The position numbers and the translations under genes were made by a program. A stretch of DNA of 64,000 nucleotides, taken from positions 248,001-312,000 of the forward strand of contig NZ_JAAVLX010000009.1 of the NCBI RefSeq assembly GCF_013114825.1, read 5' to 3'. Of the stretch, positions 1-8,895 are shown in pieces. The DNA comes from Bradyrhizobium australiense (GTDB taxonomy: Bacteria; Pseudomonadota; Alphaproteobacteria; Rhizobiales; Xanthobacteraceae). The notes below the pieces were generated by a model that was not told the DNA's origin, searched no databases, and was given only the letters and a program-made list of their open reading frames with translations. The stretch's first letter is position 1, and each line of letters starts with the position of its first letter.

Positions 1-2954
1 GGCTGGCGCAGTTCGGCGCCGGCGCCGGCGCCGAGCGCGATCGGCAGCGTGCCGAAGATCGCGGCAAACGTCGTCATCATGATCGGACGGAAACGCAAGA
101 GCGCCGCTTCCCGGATCGCGTGCTCGGCGCTGAGGCCCACGCGGCGACGCTCCAGGGCAAAGTCCACCATCATGATGGCGTTCTTCTTGACGATGCCGAC
201 CAGCATCACGATGCCGATCATCGCGATGACAGACAACTCCATGCCGAACAGCATCAGAGTCAGGATCGCACCAATGCCGGCAGACGGCAGGCCGGAGATG
301 ATGGTGATCGGGTGGATAAAGCTCTCGTAGAGAATGCCGAGAATGACGAAGGCGGCGAACACCGCGGCGAGGATCAGGACGCCCTGCCCGCGCAGCGAAT
401 CCTGGAACACCTGCGCGGTGCCGGAGAAGCCGGTTGCAATCGTCGCCGGCAGGTTCGAGGCCTGTTCGAGCGTGGTGATCTGGTCGACCGCATAGCCCAG
501 CGAATAGCCGGGCGCGAGGTTGAAGGAGATCGTCACGGCCGGCTGCTGGGCCTGGTGGTTGATCTGCAGCGGACCGACCGTCGGAACCAGTTTTGCCACC
601 GCTGACAGCGGGATGGTCTGGTTGTTCTGAGTCTTCATGTAGAGCTTGGACAAATCGGACGGATCAACCCGGAACTGCGGCTGCACTTCCAGGATGATCT
701 GGTAATCATTCGACGGCATGTAGATGGTGCCGACCTGACGCGAGCCGTAGGCGTTGTAGAGTTGGTTGCGGACCTGATCGACGGTGACGCCGTAGACGGC
801 GGCCTTTTCGCGGTCGATATCGACCGTCATCTGCGGGTTCTTGATGTAGAGGTCGGTGGTGACGTCGAGCAGGCCTGGCAGCTTCTCGATCTTCTCGCGC
901 ATCTCCGGCGCCAGCCGGTACAGCGACTCGGTGTCGCCGCTCTGCATCACATATTGATACTGGCTCTTGGAAATCCGGCCGCCGATATTGAGATTTTGGA
1001 TCGGTTGGAAGAAGGCCTGCATGCCCGGAATCTGCCGCGCCTTGCCGCGCAGCCGGCCAATGATCGAATTGAGGTTGTCGCGGTCCTTCTTCGGCTTCAG
1101 CGCGATGAACAGGCGGCCGTAATTCGCCGTCGTGTTGGGGCCGCCGGCGCCGACGGTGGAATTGATGTATTCGATCGCAGGATCGGATTTCAGCACGTCG
1201 ACCAGCGCCTGCTGCCGCTCCTTCATCGCGTCGAAGGAGGTATCGGTGGCAGCTTCCGTCACGCCGATCAGAAAGCCGGTGTCCTCCTGCGGAAAGAAGC
1301 CCTTCGGCACGATCATGTAGAGGTAGACGGTGCCGCCAAGGGTCGCCAGCGTCACCATCAGCATCAGGAATTTTCGGGCCAGCACGAGATCGAGCGTCCA
1401 TTCATAGGCGCGCAGCCAGGACTCGAACATCCTCTCGAAGACGCGAAGCACGATGTTCGGCTTCTTGGTCGCGTCATGCGCTCGCAGCACGCGCGCGCAC
1501 AGCATCGGCGTCAGCGTCAGCGAGACGAATCCGGACACGATGATCGCGACCGATACCGTCACCGCAAATTCGCGGAACACGCGGCCGACAATGCCGCCCA
1601 TCAGCAAGACCGGAATGAACACGGCAATCAGCGAGAAGGTGATCGAGATGATGGTAAAGCCGATCTCGCGCGCGCCCTTCAGCGCGGCCTCGAATGGCCG
1701 CATGCCGTGCTCGATGTGGCGGACGATGTTCTCCAGCATGACGATGGCGTCGTCGACCACGAAGCCGACCGAGAGCGTCAGCGCCAGCAGCGTCATGTTG
1801 TTGATGGAGTAATCGAGCGCGTACATCACGGCGCAGGTGCCGAACAGGGAGATCGGAACCGCCAGCGCCGGGATGAAGGTCGCGGACGCCGAGCGCAGGA
1901 ACAGGAAGATGACGAGGATCACCAGGGCGATCGCGATCAGCAATGTTTCCTCGACGTCGGCCACCGCCTGCCGGATGGATACCGAGCGGTCCATCAGGAC
2001 GTTGATCGATACCGATGGCGGGATCTGTGCGCGCAGCGCCGGGAACTTGGCCAGAACGGAATCGACCACCGCCACCGTGTTGGCGTCCGGCTGCTTCTGG
2101 ATGCCGAGCACGATGGCGCGCTCGCCGTTCAGCCAACTCGCGATCCGCTCGTTCTCGACACTGTCGTAGATCCGCGCGACCTCGTCGAGCTTAACCGGGG
2201 AGCCGTTGCGCCAGGCCACCACGATCTGGCGATAGTCCATCGCCTTGTCCATCTGGCCTGAGGCCTGCAGCGCCACATCCTGTTTCGGCCCGTTCAGCGT
2301 GCCGACCGGGGTCGAGGAATTGGCGCGCGACACCGCCGTCCTGATGTCTTCGAGCGACAGCCCGCGTGCCGCGGCGGCCTCCGGGTCGGCCTGGACCCGA
2401 ATGGCGAATTTCTGCGCGCCGTAGACGCTGACCTGGGCGACGCCCGGAATCTGCGACAGCGTCTGGCCGATGGTGATGTCGCCATATTCGTGGACCGCCG
2501 ACAACGGCAGCGTCGATGAGTTGAGCACGACAAACAGCACAGGGAAATCGGCCGGGTTCACTTTGCGGAAGCTCGGCGGGATGATCATCTCGACCGGCAA
2601 CCGGCGCTGCGCAATGGTCAGCGCGGTCTGCACGTCGAGCGCCGCGGCATCGATGTTGCGGTTGAGATCGAACTGGATGGTGATGGTGCTGGTGCCCTGC
2701 GACGAGTTCGACGACATCGAGGAGATGCCGGCAACCGTCGAAAGCTGGCGCTCGATGACGCCGGCGACCGAGGCCGCCATGGTGTCCGCGCTGGCGCCCG
2801 GCAGCGTCGCGGTCACGGCAATGGTCGGGAAATCGACCCGCGGCAGCGCCGAGACCGGCAGCAGGCGGAAACCGAAGATGCCGAACGCGATGATCGACGC
2901 CGTGATCAGCGTCGTCATGACCGGTCGGCGGATACAGAGTTCGGAGAGCGTCAT
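1..2954 (-). CDS. RND efflux permease (MdtB/MdtC/AcrB-like), 3' end outside window
   Basis: Inner-membrane proton-driven pump subunit of a tripartite RND exporter. The reading frame runs without a stop from ATG at 2954 to the window edge, about 985 residues of an expected 1,030-1,050, so the C-terminus is missing. It opens MTLSELCIRRPVMTTL, the usual start of the AcrB/MdtB class with the first transmembrane helix following. Large periplasmic loops, the central helix bundle with the GFVVDDAIVMLENI segment (proton-relay aspartates) and a second bundle with GIVKKNAIMMVDFA are visible. The start lies 3 bp after the stop of the fusion protein gene at 2958, so the two are one operon. The substrate is unknown; hydrophobic drugs or detergents are usual for the family. 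Long open frames on the opposite strand here are shadows. Confidence 0.93.
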   Translation of the reverse strand, partial: MTLSELCIRRPVMTTLITASIIAFGIFGFRLLPVSALPRVDFPTIAVTATLPGASADTMAASVAGVIERQLSTVAGISSMSSNSSQGTSTITIQFDLNRNIDAAALDVQTALTIAQRRLPVEMIIPPSFRKVNPADFPVLFVVLNSSTLPLSAVHEYGDITIGQTLSQIPGVAQVSVYGAQKFAIRVQADPEAAAARGLSLEDIRTAVSRANSSTPVGTLNGPKQDVALQASGQMDKAMDYRQIVVAWRNGSPVKLDEVARIYDSVENERIASWLNGERAIVLGIQKQPDANTVAVVDSVLAKFPALRAQIPPSVSINVLMDRSVSIRQAVADVEETLLIAIALVILVIFLFLRSASATFIPALAVPISLFGTCAVMYALDYSINNMTLLALTLSVGFVVDDAIVMLENIVRHIEHGMRPFEAALKGAREIGFTIISITFSLIAVFIPVLLMGGIVGRVFREFAVTVSVAIIVSGFVSLTLTPMLCARVLRAHDATKKPNIVLRVFERMFESWLRAYEWTLDLVLARKFLMLMVTLATLGGTVYLYMIVPKGFFPQEDTGFLIGVTEAATDTSFDAMKERQQALVDVLKSDPAIEYINSTVGAGGPNTTANYGRLFIALKPKKDRDNLNSIIGRLRGKARQIPGMQAFFQPIQNLNIGGRISKSQYQYVMQSGDTESLYRLAPEMREKIEKLPGLLDVTTDLYIKNPQMTVDIDREKAAVYGVTVDQVRNQLYNAYGSRQVGTIYMPSNDYQIILEVQPQFRVDPSDLSKLYMKTQNNQTIPLSAVAKLVPTVGPLQINHQAQQPAVTISFNLAPGYSLGYAVDQITTLEQASNLPATIATGFSGTAQVFQDSLRGQGVLILAAVFAAFVILGILYESFIHPITIISGLPSAGIGAILTLMLFGMELSVIAMIGIVMLVGIVKKNAIMMVDFALERRRVGLSAEHAIREAALLRFRPIMMTTFAAIFGTLPIALGAGAGAELRQ

Positions 2955-2957
2955 CGG

Positions 2958-4088
2958 CTACGCCCCGGCCTTTTTCGCCCGCGGCTCTACCCGCGATCCG
3001 TCCGACAGCAGCAACTGGCCGTCCGTCACGACGCTCTCGTCGCCGGCGAGCCCTTCGGAAATCACCGACATGCCCTGCGCGGTACGGTCGACCTTGACCG
3101 GCTGGACCTTGGCCGTGCCGTCCTTGACCACGAAGACGAAATTGCCGCTCTGGCTGCGCTGCACGGCGACCGTCGGCACCACGACGGAGTCTTCGTTCCG
3201 GATGACGAGCTTGGTAGCAACCAAGGTCCCAGGCCACAACGTCTCGTTCTCGTTGGCCATGATGCCGCGCACGGTGACCATGCCTGTGGCCATATCCACG
3301 GTGTTTTCGACCATCGCGACCTTGCCGCTCTCGGAGTGTTGACGGCCCGGGATGGTGGCGGTGACGCCGGAGACGCCCTTCGCCATCGACTCACGCAAAT
3401 CGACCAGCACGCGCTGCGGAACCGAGAAAGTGACATAGACCGGCGCCATCTGATTGATGACGGCAAGCGGGGTGGTGTCGGCCGGGCGCACGAAATTGCC
3501 AACCTTCACATTGGCGACGCTGATGCGCCCCGAGAACGGGGCGCGGATCGTGGTGTAGCTCTTCTGGACCTTCAGATTGTCGAGCGCGGCCTGGTCAGCC
3601 TTGATGGTGCCGGTCAGGATGTCGGACTGGGTCCTAGCGTTGTCGACATTGACCTGGGTGGTCGCGCCCTTGGCGACGAGATCGTTGAAGCGGCGGAGGT
3701 CGCGCTGCGCGCCCTCGAGCTGCGCCTGGTCCTTGGCCAGCACGCCCTCGGCCTGCTCGATCTGGGCATCGATCTGGCGGCTGTCGAGCGTGAACAGGAG
3801 ATCGCCCTCATTGACCTTGGCGCCGTCCTCGAAATGCACCGCGACGATGGTGGTCTCCAGCCGCGACTTCAGTGCCACGCTGGAGATCGGCGTCACCATC
3901 CCGATCGCATCGACGTCGACGGGCACGGACTTGCGCTCCGCTTTGGCCAGCTCGACGGAAACCATCCGCGGCCGCTGCGGGCCCTGGGCGTTGGAGGTGC
4001 CGCCCATCCATGAGGAGCGGGTGACAAAACCGGCCGCCGCAAGGATGCCAATGGCGCCGACAAGAAGTATCAAGCTACGCTTTTTCAT
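2958..4088 (-). CDS. RND efflux membrane fusion protein (AcrA/MdtA/HlyD family)
   Basis: Periplasmic adaptor of a tripartite exporter, 376 residues, typical length. An N-terminal hydrophobic segment (about residues 5-22, after MKKR) acts as membrane anchor or signal. There follows a barrel/lipoyl half (VALKSRLETTIVAVHFEDG), an alpha-helical hairpin rich in Gln/Glu/Ala (about 105-165, the coiled coil), the second lipoyl half (TTIRAPFSGRISVANVKVG) and beta-barrel plus membrane-proximal domains. It is the first gene of the operon, 3 bp before the permease, which is the expected partner. The outer-membrane channel is not in view. Start ATG at 4088 is divergent from xthA across a 156-bp gap that must hold both promoters. 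Confidence 0.93.
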   Translation of the reverse strand: MKKRSLILLVGAIGILAAAGFVTRSSWMGGTSNAQGPQRPRMVSVELAKAERKSVPVDVDAIGMVTPISSVALKSRLETTIVAVHFEDGAKVNEGDLLFTLDSRQIDAQIEQAEGVLAKDQAQLEGAQRDLRRFNDLVAKGATTQVNVDNARTQSDILTGTIKADQAALDNLKVQKSYTTIRAPFSGRISVANVKVGNFVRPADTTPLAVINQMAPVYVTFSVPQRVLVDLRESMAKGVSGVTATIPGRQHSESGKVAMVENTVDMATGMVTVRGIMANENETLWPGTLVATKLVIRNEDSVVVPTVAVQRSQSGNFVFVVKDGTAKVQPVKVDRTAQGMSVISEGLAGDESVVTDGQLLLSDGSRVEPRAKKAGA

Positions 4089-4244
4089 AATTTTTACGCC
4101 CGCCGGTCCTGAAAGGACGGGACAGCATTCTCCTAGCCCCTTGACGGCGATGTTTGCGCCTTATTTCTAAACAGTTATCACAGCCTCGCTGCACATGGTA
4201 TGCCACTGCCAGAAAATGTGTAGTTACAATCCCGAGCCAATTTC

Positions 4245-5036
4245 ATGCGTGTTGCAACCTGGAACGTCAATTCGATCCGGCAGCGGATCGAGCACCTGTT
4301 GACTTGGCTTGGCGAATGCTCGCCCGACATCGTCTGCCTGCAGGAAACCAAATGCACTGACGAGGCGTTCCCGCGGCTGGAGTTCGAGGCGCTCGGCTAT
4401 AATGTCGTGACCCATGGGCAGAAGACCTTCAACGGGGTCGCGCTACTGTCGAAACTGCCATTCGACGAGACCAAATCGGGCCTGGCCGGCGACGACGAGG
4501 ACGCCCACGCCAGATTCCTCGAAGGCGTGGTGACGCTGAAGACCGGCGTGATGCGGATCGCCTGCCTTTATCTGCCCAACGGAAACCCGCCGGACACGGA
4601 TAAATATCCCTATAAACTCAAATGGATGTCGCGGCTTCTTGAGTACTCGAAGGAGCGACTTAAGGCGGAAGAACCGCTCGTGCTCGCAGGCGACTTTAAC
4701 GTCATTCCGGCTGCCGCCGATGTCTATAACCCTGCCGCCTGGGGTAACGACGCGCTGTTCCGCCCGAAAACCCGCGAAACCTTTCAGTCCCTGCTCGGCC
4801 TCGGCCTGACCGATGCCCTGCGCGCAGTGACTGACGAGCCGGGCCTCTACACCTTCTGGGACTACCAGGCAGGCGCCTGGCAGAAGAACTGGGGCCTTCG
4901 AATCGACCACCTCCTGCTGTCGCCGCAGGCCAGCGACCGTCTGACCGATGTCGGCGTCGACAGCTACGTCCGCGCCTGGGAGAAGCCGTCCGACCACGTG
5001 CCGGTCTGGGCGGATTTCGATCTGGAGAAGGCTTGA
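4245..5036 (+). CDS. xthA: exodeoxyribonuclease III (AP endonuclease, ExoIII type)
   Basis: DNA repair enzyme that cuts at abasic sites and trims 3' blocked ends. The 263 residues match the family length. Visible catalytic motifs are WNVNSIRQR at 6-14, the metal-binding glutamate in LQETK (E34), AGDFNVIP near residue 147 and the terminal SDHVPVWADF (D250, H251). ATG at 4245 gives the canonical MRVATWNVNSI start. The stop codon overlaps the TTG start of the next gene (TTGA), so the two are likely cotranslated. Confidence in function is high from motif order. Confidence 0.95.
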   Translation: MRVATWNVNSIRQRIEHLLTWLGECSPDIVCLQETKCTDEAFPRLEFEALGYNVVTHGQKTFNGVALLSKLPFDETKSGLAGDDEDAHARFLEGVVTLKTGVMRIACLYLPNGNPPDTDKYPYKLKWMSRLLEYSKERLKAEEPLVLAGDFNVIPAAADVYNPAAWGNDALFRPKTRETFQSLLGLGLTDALRAVTDEPGLYTFWDYQAGAWQKNWGLRIDHLLLSPQASDRLTDVGVDSYVRAWEKPSDHVPVWADFDLEKA

Positions 5037-5533
5037 GCACGACAGGCATAGCGAAGGTGGAGTTTCGAGATGCGTCGCCCGACGATGCCGTCGCGGCCTG
5101 CCACGTCCTCACGGAATCGATATCCCGGTTATGCGTTGCCGATCACCGCAACAATCCGGTGATCTTGAGCGCCTGGCTGGCTAACAAGACGCCGGAAATC
5201 GTCGCGGCATGGGCCACTCAGCAGGGAAACTCGCTCCTGCTCGCGATCGAGGCCGACGCCGTGCTGGCCGTCGGGTCCGTAACGGATGCAGGGGAGATCA
5301 CGCTGAACTATGTCGCGCCCGACGCGCGGTTTCGCGGCGTCAGCCGGGCCTTGCTAAGGGCGCTCGAAGCCAGAGCGGTGGAGCGAGGTAACAGCCGTTG
5401 CAACTTGACCAGCACAGAGACGGCGCATCGCTTCTATCAGTCGGCGGGGTACATCGATGAGGGCGCGCCTCAGGGAAAGTTCGGCACGAACTCCGGCTAT
5501 CCGATGTCGAAGGAGATTGTCGCGGAATCGTAG
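5033..5533 (+). CDS. GNAT-family N-acetyltransferase
   Basis: Putative acetyl-CoA-dependent acetyltransferase of 166 residues; substrate unknown. It shows the GNAT fold signature: an N-terminal helix region (SPDDAVAACHVLTESI), central strands (GEITLNYVAPDARFRGVSRALL, motif A with the acetyl-CoA loop in a degenerate R-G-V-S form) and a C-terminal TETAHRFYQSAGYIDEG strand-helix. The start is TTG at 5033, overlapping the xthA stop by four bases, which suggests translational coupling to xthA. No RBS of its own is obvious beyond purines inside the xthA end. A palindromic repeat follows 22 bp downstream. Confidence 0.82.
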   Translation: MSTTGIAKVEFRDASPDDAVAACHVLTESISRLCVADHRNNPVILSAWLANKTPEIVAAWATQQGNSLLLAIEADAVLAVGSVTDAGEITLNYVAPDARFRGVSRALLRALEARAVERGNSRCNLTSTETAHRFYQSAGYIDEGAPQGKFGTNSGYPMSKEIVAES

Positions 5534-5554
5534 GGTGTGCGAAGCGCAGGAATA

Positions 5555-5646
5555 GTAGGGTGGGCAAAGCGAAGCATGCCCACCATTTCTATCTACGATC
5601 TCGGAGAGATGGTGGGCACGGCGCAAGAGCGCCTTTGCCCACCTTA
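5555..5646. repeat. nested inverted repeat of the GGTGGGCAAAGCG family
   Basis: An outer pair, GGTGGGCAAAG at 5559-5569 and CTTTGCCCACC at 5633-5643, encloses an inner pair, ATGCCCACCAT at 5576-5586 and ATGGTGGGCA at 5609-5618. The element lies between the GNAT stop and the convergent end of the ExoR-like gene, where it could fold in RNA and act as a terminator or mRNA stabiliser for both. Elements with this core are, from memory, dispersed in Bradyrhizobium genomes. Confidence 0.85.
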
Positions 5647-5657
5647 CGGCAGTGCCG

Positions 5658-6506
5658 TCAGTCCCGCTTGCCCTGCACCCAGTGCTCGAGCATCTGCAAA
5701 GCCGTGGCGCGGTCGTCGTCGGAGGCTTTGGCGAAAGCTCGGTTGTAGCTTTCGCGGATCCAGGTCTCGTCGGGGGCGGCGTTGTCGCGTGCCAGCGTCA
5801 GCCACATCAAACCCCGCGCCGCCTGCCGCGGCAGCCGGTCGCCGTTGAACAGCATCTGGCCGAGCATGGCCTGCGCCTGATGCTGGCCCTTCTGGGCCGC
5901 CAGACCGAGCCAGCGCGCGCCGTAGCGGAAATCATCCCGCGAGGCGTCCGGGGTCTTCAGGTAAAGCCGCGCCAGATCGTATTGCGCGTCAGCATTGCCG
6001 AAATAGGAAGCGGCATAGGAGAACATCTCCCGGGCGCGATCGGTGTCCGGCTTGATCTTGGAGTTCGGAATGCCGTTGAGGTAGTAACGCCCCAGCGCCA
6101 CGAAGGCGTTGGCGACGATGGCCGCCTGCGGCGCCGACGGGCTGTCCTCGGCATGCGCGTTGGCGATACGGCTGAAATATTCGAAGGCGCGCAAATCGTC
6201 CTGCACGACGCCATCGCCATCGGCATACATCCGCCCCAGCTTCCACTGCGCGACGGGGTGGCCGCCCTCGGCGGCGTATTGCAGCGAGTTCAGGGAGGGC
6301 GCGGCAACCGCCGTCGCCGTCGGCGCCGCGGCGGCGGGCGCCTTCTTCAGAGCCTGGGCCGTGACGGCCTGCGCGGCGGCCGGCTGGTTCATTACGGGAA
6401 GGGCGGCGTCCGGCTTCACCGGCGCGCCGTCAAATGCGAATCCCGGAGCCGCCACCGGCGCGGCCCCCAGCATCAACGCAAGAATGATACGCCTAGATGT
6501 CCGCAT
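5658..6506 (-). CDS. ExoR-like periplasmic Sel1-repeat protein
   Basis: Exported Sel1/TPR-like repeat protein of 282 residues from ATG at 6506 (MRTSRRIILALMLGAAP, a Sec signal peptide). A Pro/Ala-rich linker is followed by Sel1 repeats beginning LQYAAEGGHPVAQWKLGRMYADGDGV, then GRYYLNGIPNS, AQYDLARLYLKT and GARWLGLAAQKGQHQAQAMLGQMLF. The order and wording of these repeats resemble Sinorhizobium ExoR, the periplasmic inhibitor of the ChvG/ExoS sensor that controls exopolysaccharide and motility; this identity is from memory. A longer GTG start at 6527 is possible but would lengthen the overlap with ilvD. It overlaps the ilvD stop by 14 bp, so it is probably read from the ilvD transcript as well. 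The sensor partner is not in the window. Confidence 0.8.
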   Translation of the reverse strand: MRTSRRIILALMLGAAPVAAPGFAFDGAPVKPDAALPVMNQPAAAQAVTAQALKKAPAAAAPTATAVAAPSLNSLQYAAEGGHPVAQWKLGRMYADGDGVVQDDLRAFEYFSRIANAHAEDSPSAPQAAIVANAFVALGRYYLNGIPNSKIKPDTDRAREMFSYAASYFGNADAQYDLARLYLKTPDASRDDFRYGARWLGLAAQKGQHQAQAMLGQMLFNGDRLPRQAARGLMWLTLARDNAAPDETWIRESYNRAFAKASDDDRATALQMLEHWVQGKRD

Positions 6507-8217
6507 AACACTGTTTCTCGTGCGCACCGCCAGGATGGGTCACAGCCCCGTCCACCGCCGGCCCAACCTGTTGGGCATATTTCCACAGCGCACCCGACGT
6601 GTGGTTAGTCTGTCGAGGCGCCCATTTGGTTTTACGTTCGGCGAGTTCGGCGTCGGTCAATTTTACGTTAAGGGTACCGGCCTCGGCGTCGATCTCGATA
6701 ATGTCACCATTTTGCAACAGGGCGATCGGGCCACCCACGGCCGCCTCCGGTCCGACATGGCCGATGCAGAATCCGCGGGTGGCGCCGGAGAACCGGCCGT
6801 CGGTGATCAGGGCGACCTTGCCGCCCATCCCCTGCCCGGTCAGCGCCGCCGTGGTCGAGAGCATCTCCCGCATGCCGGGACCGCCGCGCGGCCCCTCATA
6901 GCGGATCACGATGACCTCGCCCTCCTTGTAGGTCTTTTTCTGAACCGACTCGAAGGCGTCTTCCTCGCGGTCGAAGCAACGGGCAGGACCAGTAAATTTC
7001 AGCTTCGACATTCCGGCGACCTTCACGATCGCACCCTCCGGCGCGAGATTACCCTTCAGCCCGACAACGCCTCCCGTGACGGTGATCGGGTTGTCGGCGG
7101 ACCGCACCACATCCTGGTGCGGATTCCATTTCACGCTCTTGAGGTTTTCGGCGATCGTACGGCCCGTGACGGTTATGCAATCTCCGTGCAGGTGGCCATT
7201 GTCGAGCAGCGTCTTCATCAGAAGCGGAATGCCACCAACCTCGAACATGTCTTTGGCAACATAACGGCCCCCTGGCTTCAAATCCGCGACATAAGGAGTC
7301 TTTTTGAAGATTTCGGCCACGTCGAATAAGTCAAATTTTATCCCGCACTCATGCGCGATCGCCGGCAGGTGCAACGCAGCATTGGTCGACCCGCCGGAGG
7401 CGGCAACGACAGCAGCGGCGTTTTCCAGCGAACGCCGGGTGACGATGTCGCGCGGGCGGATGTTGGCTGCGATCAGCTCCAGAATCTTCTCGCCGGCGGC
7501 GGCGCAAAACGCGTCGCGAATCTCATAAGGCGCTGGCGCCCCGGCCGAATAGGGCAGCGCCAGGCCAATCGCCTCGGACACCGTCGCCATGGTGTTGGCG
7601 GTGAATTGTGCGCCGCATGCACCAGCCGAGGGACAGGCCACCCGCTCGATTTCGTCGAGATCGGCATCCGACATTTCGCCGACGGAATGCTTGCCCACCG
7701 CCTCGAACATGTCCTGCACCGTGACCTGCTGGCCGCGGAAATTGCCGGGCAGGATCGAGCCGCCATAGATGAAGATCGAGGGCACGTTGAGCCGGACCAT
7801 CGCCATCATCATACCCGGCAGCGACTTGTCGCAGCCGGCAAGCCCGACCAGCGCGTCATAGGCATGGCCGCGCACGGTCAGCTCGACCGAGTCGGCGATG
7901 CACTCCCTCGAAGGCAGCGACGAGCGCATGCCGTCATGGCCCATGGCGATGCCGTCGGTGACGGTGATGGTGCAGAATTCGCGCGGGGTGCCGCCGGCAG
8001 CCGCGACGCCCTTCTTGACCGCCTGCGCCTGACGCATCAGCGAGATATTGCAGGGCGCGGCTTCATTCCAGCAGGACGCGACGCCGACAAAAGGCTGGTG
8101 GATCTGGTCGGTGGTTAGCCCCATCGCGTAGAGATAGGACCGATGAGGGGCACGCTCCGGCCCCTCCGTCACGTGACGGCTCGGCAACCTCTTCTTGATG
8201 TCAGTCTTGGCGTCCAT
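6493..8217 (-). CDS. ilvD: dihydroxy-acid dehydratase
   Basis: Fe-S dehydratase of valine/isoleucine and pantothenate synthesis, converting 2,3-dihydroxy-isovalerate or -methylvalerate to the 2-keto acid. From ATG at 8217 (MDAKTDIKKRLPSRHVTEGP) the protein has 574 residues, the usual size for the long alphaproteobacterial form; the frame is open 40 codons further upstream but that part is not family-like. Cluster and active-site motifs visible are CNISLMRQAQ, GCDKSLPGMMMAM and SAGACGAQFTANTM. Its last 14 bp overlap the start of the ExoR-like gene. No leader peptide or attenuator was recognised in the 219 bp upstream. Confidence 0.95.
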   Translation of the reverse strand: MDAKTDIKKRLPSRHVTEGPERAPHRSYLYAMGLTTDQIHQPFVGVASCWNEAAPCNISLMRQAQAVKKGVAAAGGTPREFCTITVTDGIAMGHDGMRSSLPSRECIADSVELTVRGHAYDALVGLAGCDKSLPGMMMAMVRLNVPSIFIYGGSILPGNFRGQQVTVQDMFEAVGKHSVGEMSDADLDEIERVACPSAGACGAQFTANTMATVSEAIGLALPYSAGAPAPYEIRDAFCAAAGEKILELIAANIRPRDIVTRRSLENAAAVVAASGGSTNAALHLPAIAHECGIKFDLFDVAEIFKKTPYVADLKPGGRYVAKDMFEVGGIPLLMKTLLDNGHLHGDCITVTGRTIAENLKSVKWNPHQDVVRSADNPITVTGGVVGLKGNLAPEGAIVKVAGMSKLKFTGPARCFDREEDAFESVQKKTYKEGEVIVIRYEGPRGGPGMREMLSTTAALTGQGMGGKVALITDGRFSGATRGFCIGHVGPEAAVGGPIALLQNGDIIEIDAEAGTLNVKLTDAELAERKTKWAPRQTNHTSGALWKYAQQVGPAVDGAVTHPGGAHEKQCYADI

Positions 8218-8436
8218 CCGCGGAACCTGTTTTCCCAGCCATTTCCCTGTCGGTCTCGGGAGCAATTTCCCGTTGCCTTCGCCGTCTTGTCGCCAATCAG
8301 CTATGAAGGAAATGGTTTCATGGAGGGGTGTGGCCAAAAAGCGGCGCGAGCAAGAGGCGGGCGGGGCGGTTAACCAGATCTTCCCCTACTGTTGCGGTCG
8401 CGCAACAATCGTGTCGCAACGGCAACCATTTCGGGA

Positions 8437-8895
8437 TCAAATCCGGCGCGCGTACTCGTGGCGCAACCGCATCCTTAGATGCGGAACTCCCACATCATCG
8501 TATGGCTCGCCATCGCGTACGAACCCGAAATGCGAATAGAAATTTTCTAGATATAGCTGCGCGCCAATGACGATATCGCACGACTCCTCTCCAAGGCGCG
8601 CGAGACTCCTTTGCACGAGCTCCTTCCCAAGTCCCGTTCCCCGATATTGTTTTGAAACGACTACTCTGCCAAATGACGCAAAGGCGGTCTCTTCAGAAGG
8701 CCAGGTGCATCGAGCATAAGCGACAAAATCTGCGCCTATTTTCGCCAGCAAATGCGACGCGGTCTGGTCGGCAAAATCCAAGTCCGAGTAGGGCGACTGC
8801 TGCTCGACCACCAGTATCTCCTGTCGCAACGCAAGCATGCAGTACAGTTCCTGTGAACCGAATTCGTCAAAGCGATACCAACGGAATTCTATCAA
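8437..8895 (-). CDS. ElaA-like GNAT acetyltransferase
   Basis: Putative acetyltransferase of 152 residues resembling E. coli ElaA, whose substrate is unknown. The matching features are a start of the type MIEFRWYRFDEF, the stretch LALRQEILVVEQQSPYSDLD, the acetyl-CoA loop VVVSKQYRGTGLGKELV (R/Q-x-x-G-x-G) and the C-terminal GAQLYLENFYSHFGF. The start is probably TTG at 8895: it is preceded by GAGGAGGG at good spacing and aligns with the ElaA N-terminus. An upstream TTG at 8916 would place the Shine-Dalgarno inside the gene. It lies 219 bp upstream of ilvD on the same strand. Confidence 0.83.
   Translation of the reverse strand: MIEFRWYRFDEFGSQELYCMLALRQEILVVEQQSPYSDLDFADQTASHLLAKIGADFVAYARCTWPSEETAFASFGRVVVSKQYRGTGLGKELVQRSLARLGEESCDIVIGAQLYLENFYSHFGFVRDGEPYDDVGVPHLRMRLRHEYARRI

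Noticed and set aside
762..2261. Long plus-strand open frame of 499 codons opposite the RND permease gene
   Set aside because: Its translation is rich in Arg, His, Gln and Asp without domain pattern, and it is the shadow of a well-recognised permease on the other strand. High GC content makes such shadows common.
8391..8406. GTTGCG-CGCAAC hairpin between the ElaA-like gene and ilvD as a terminator
   Set aside because: Stem of six pairs with no T-tract in either direction; too weak to call.
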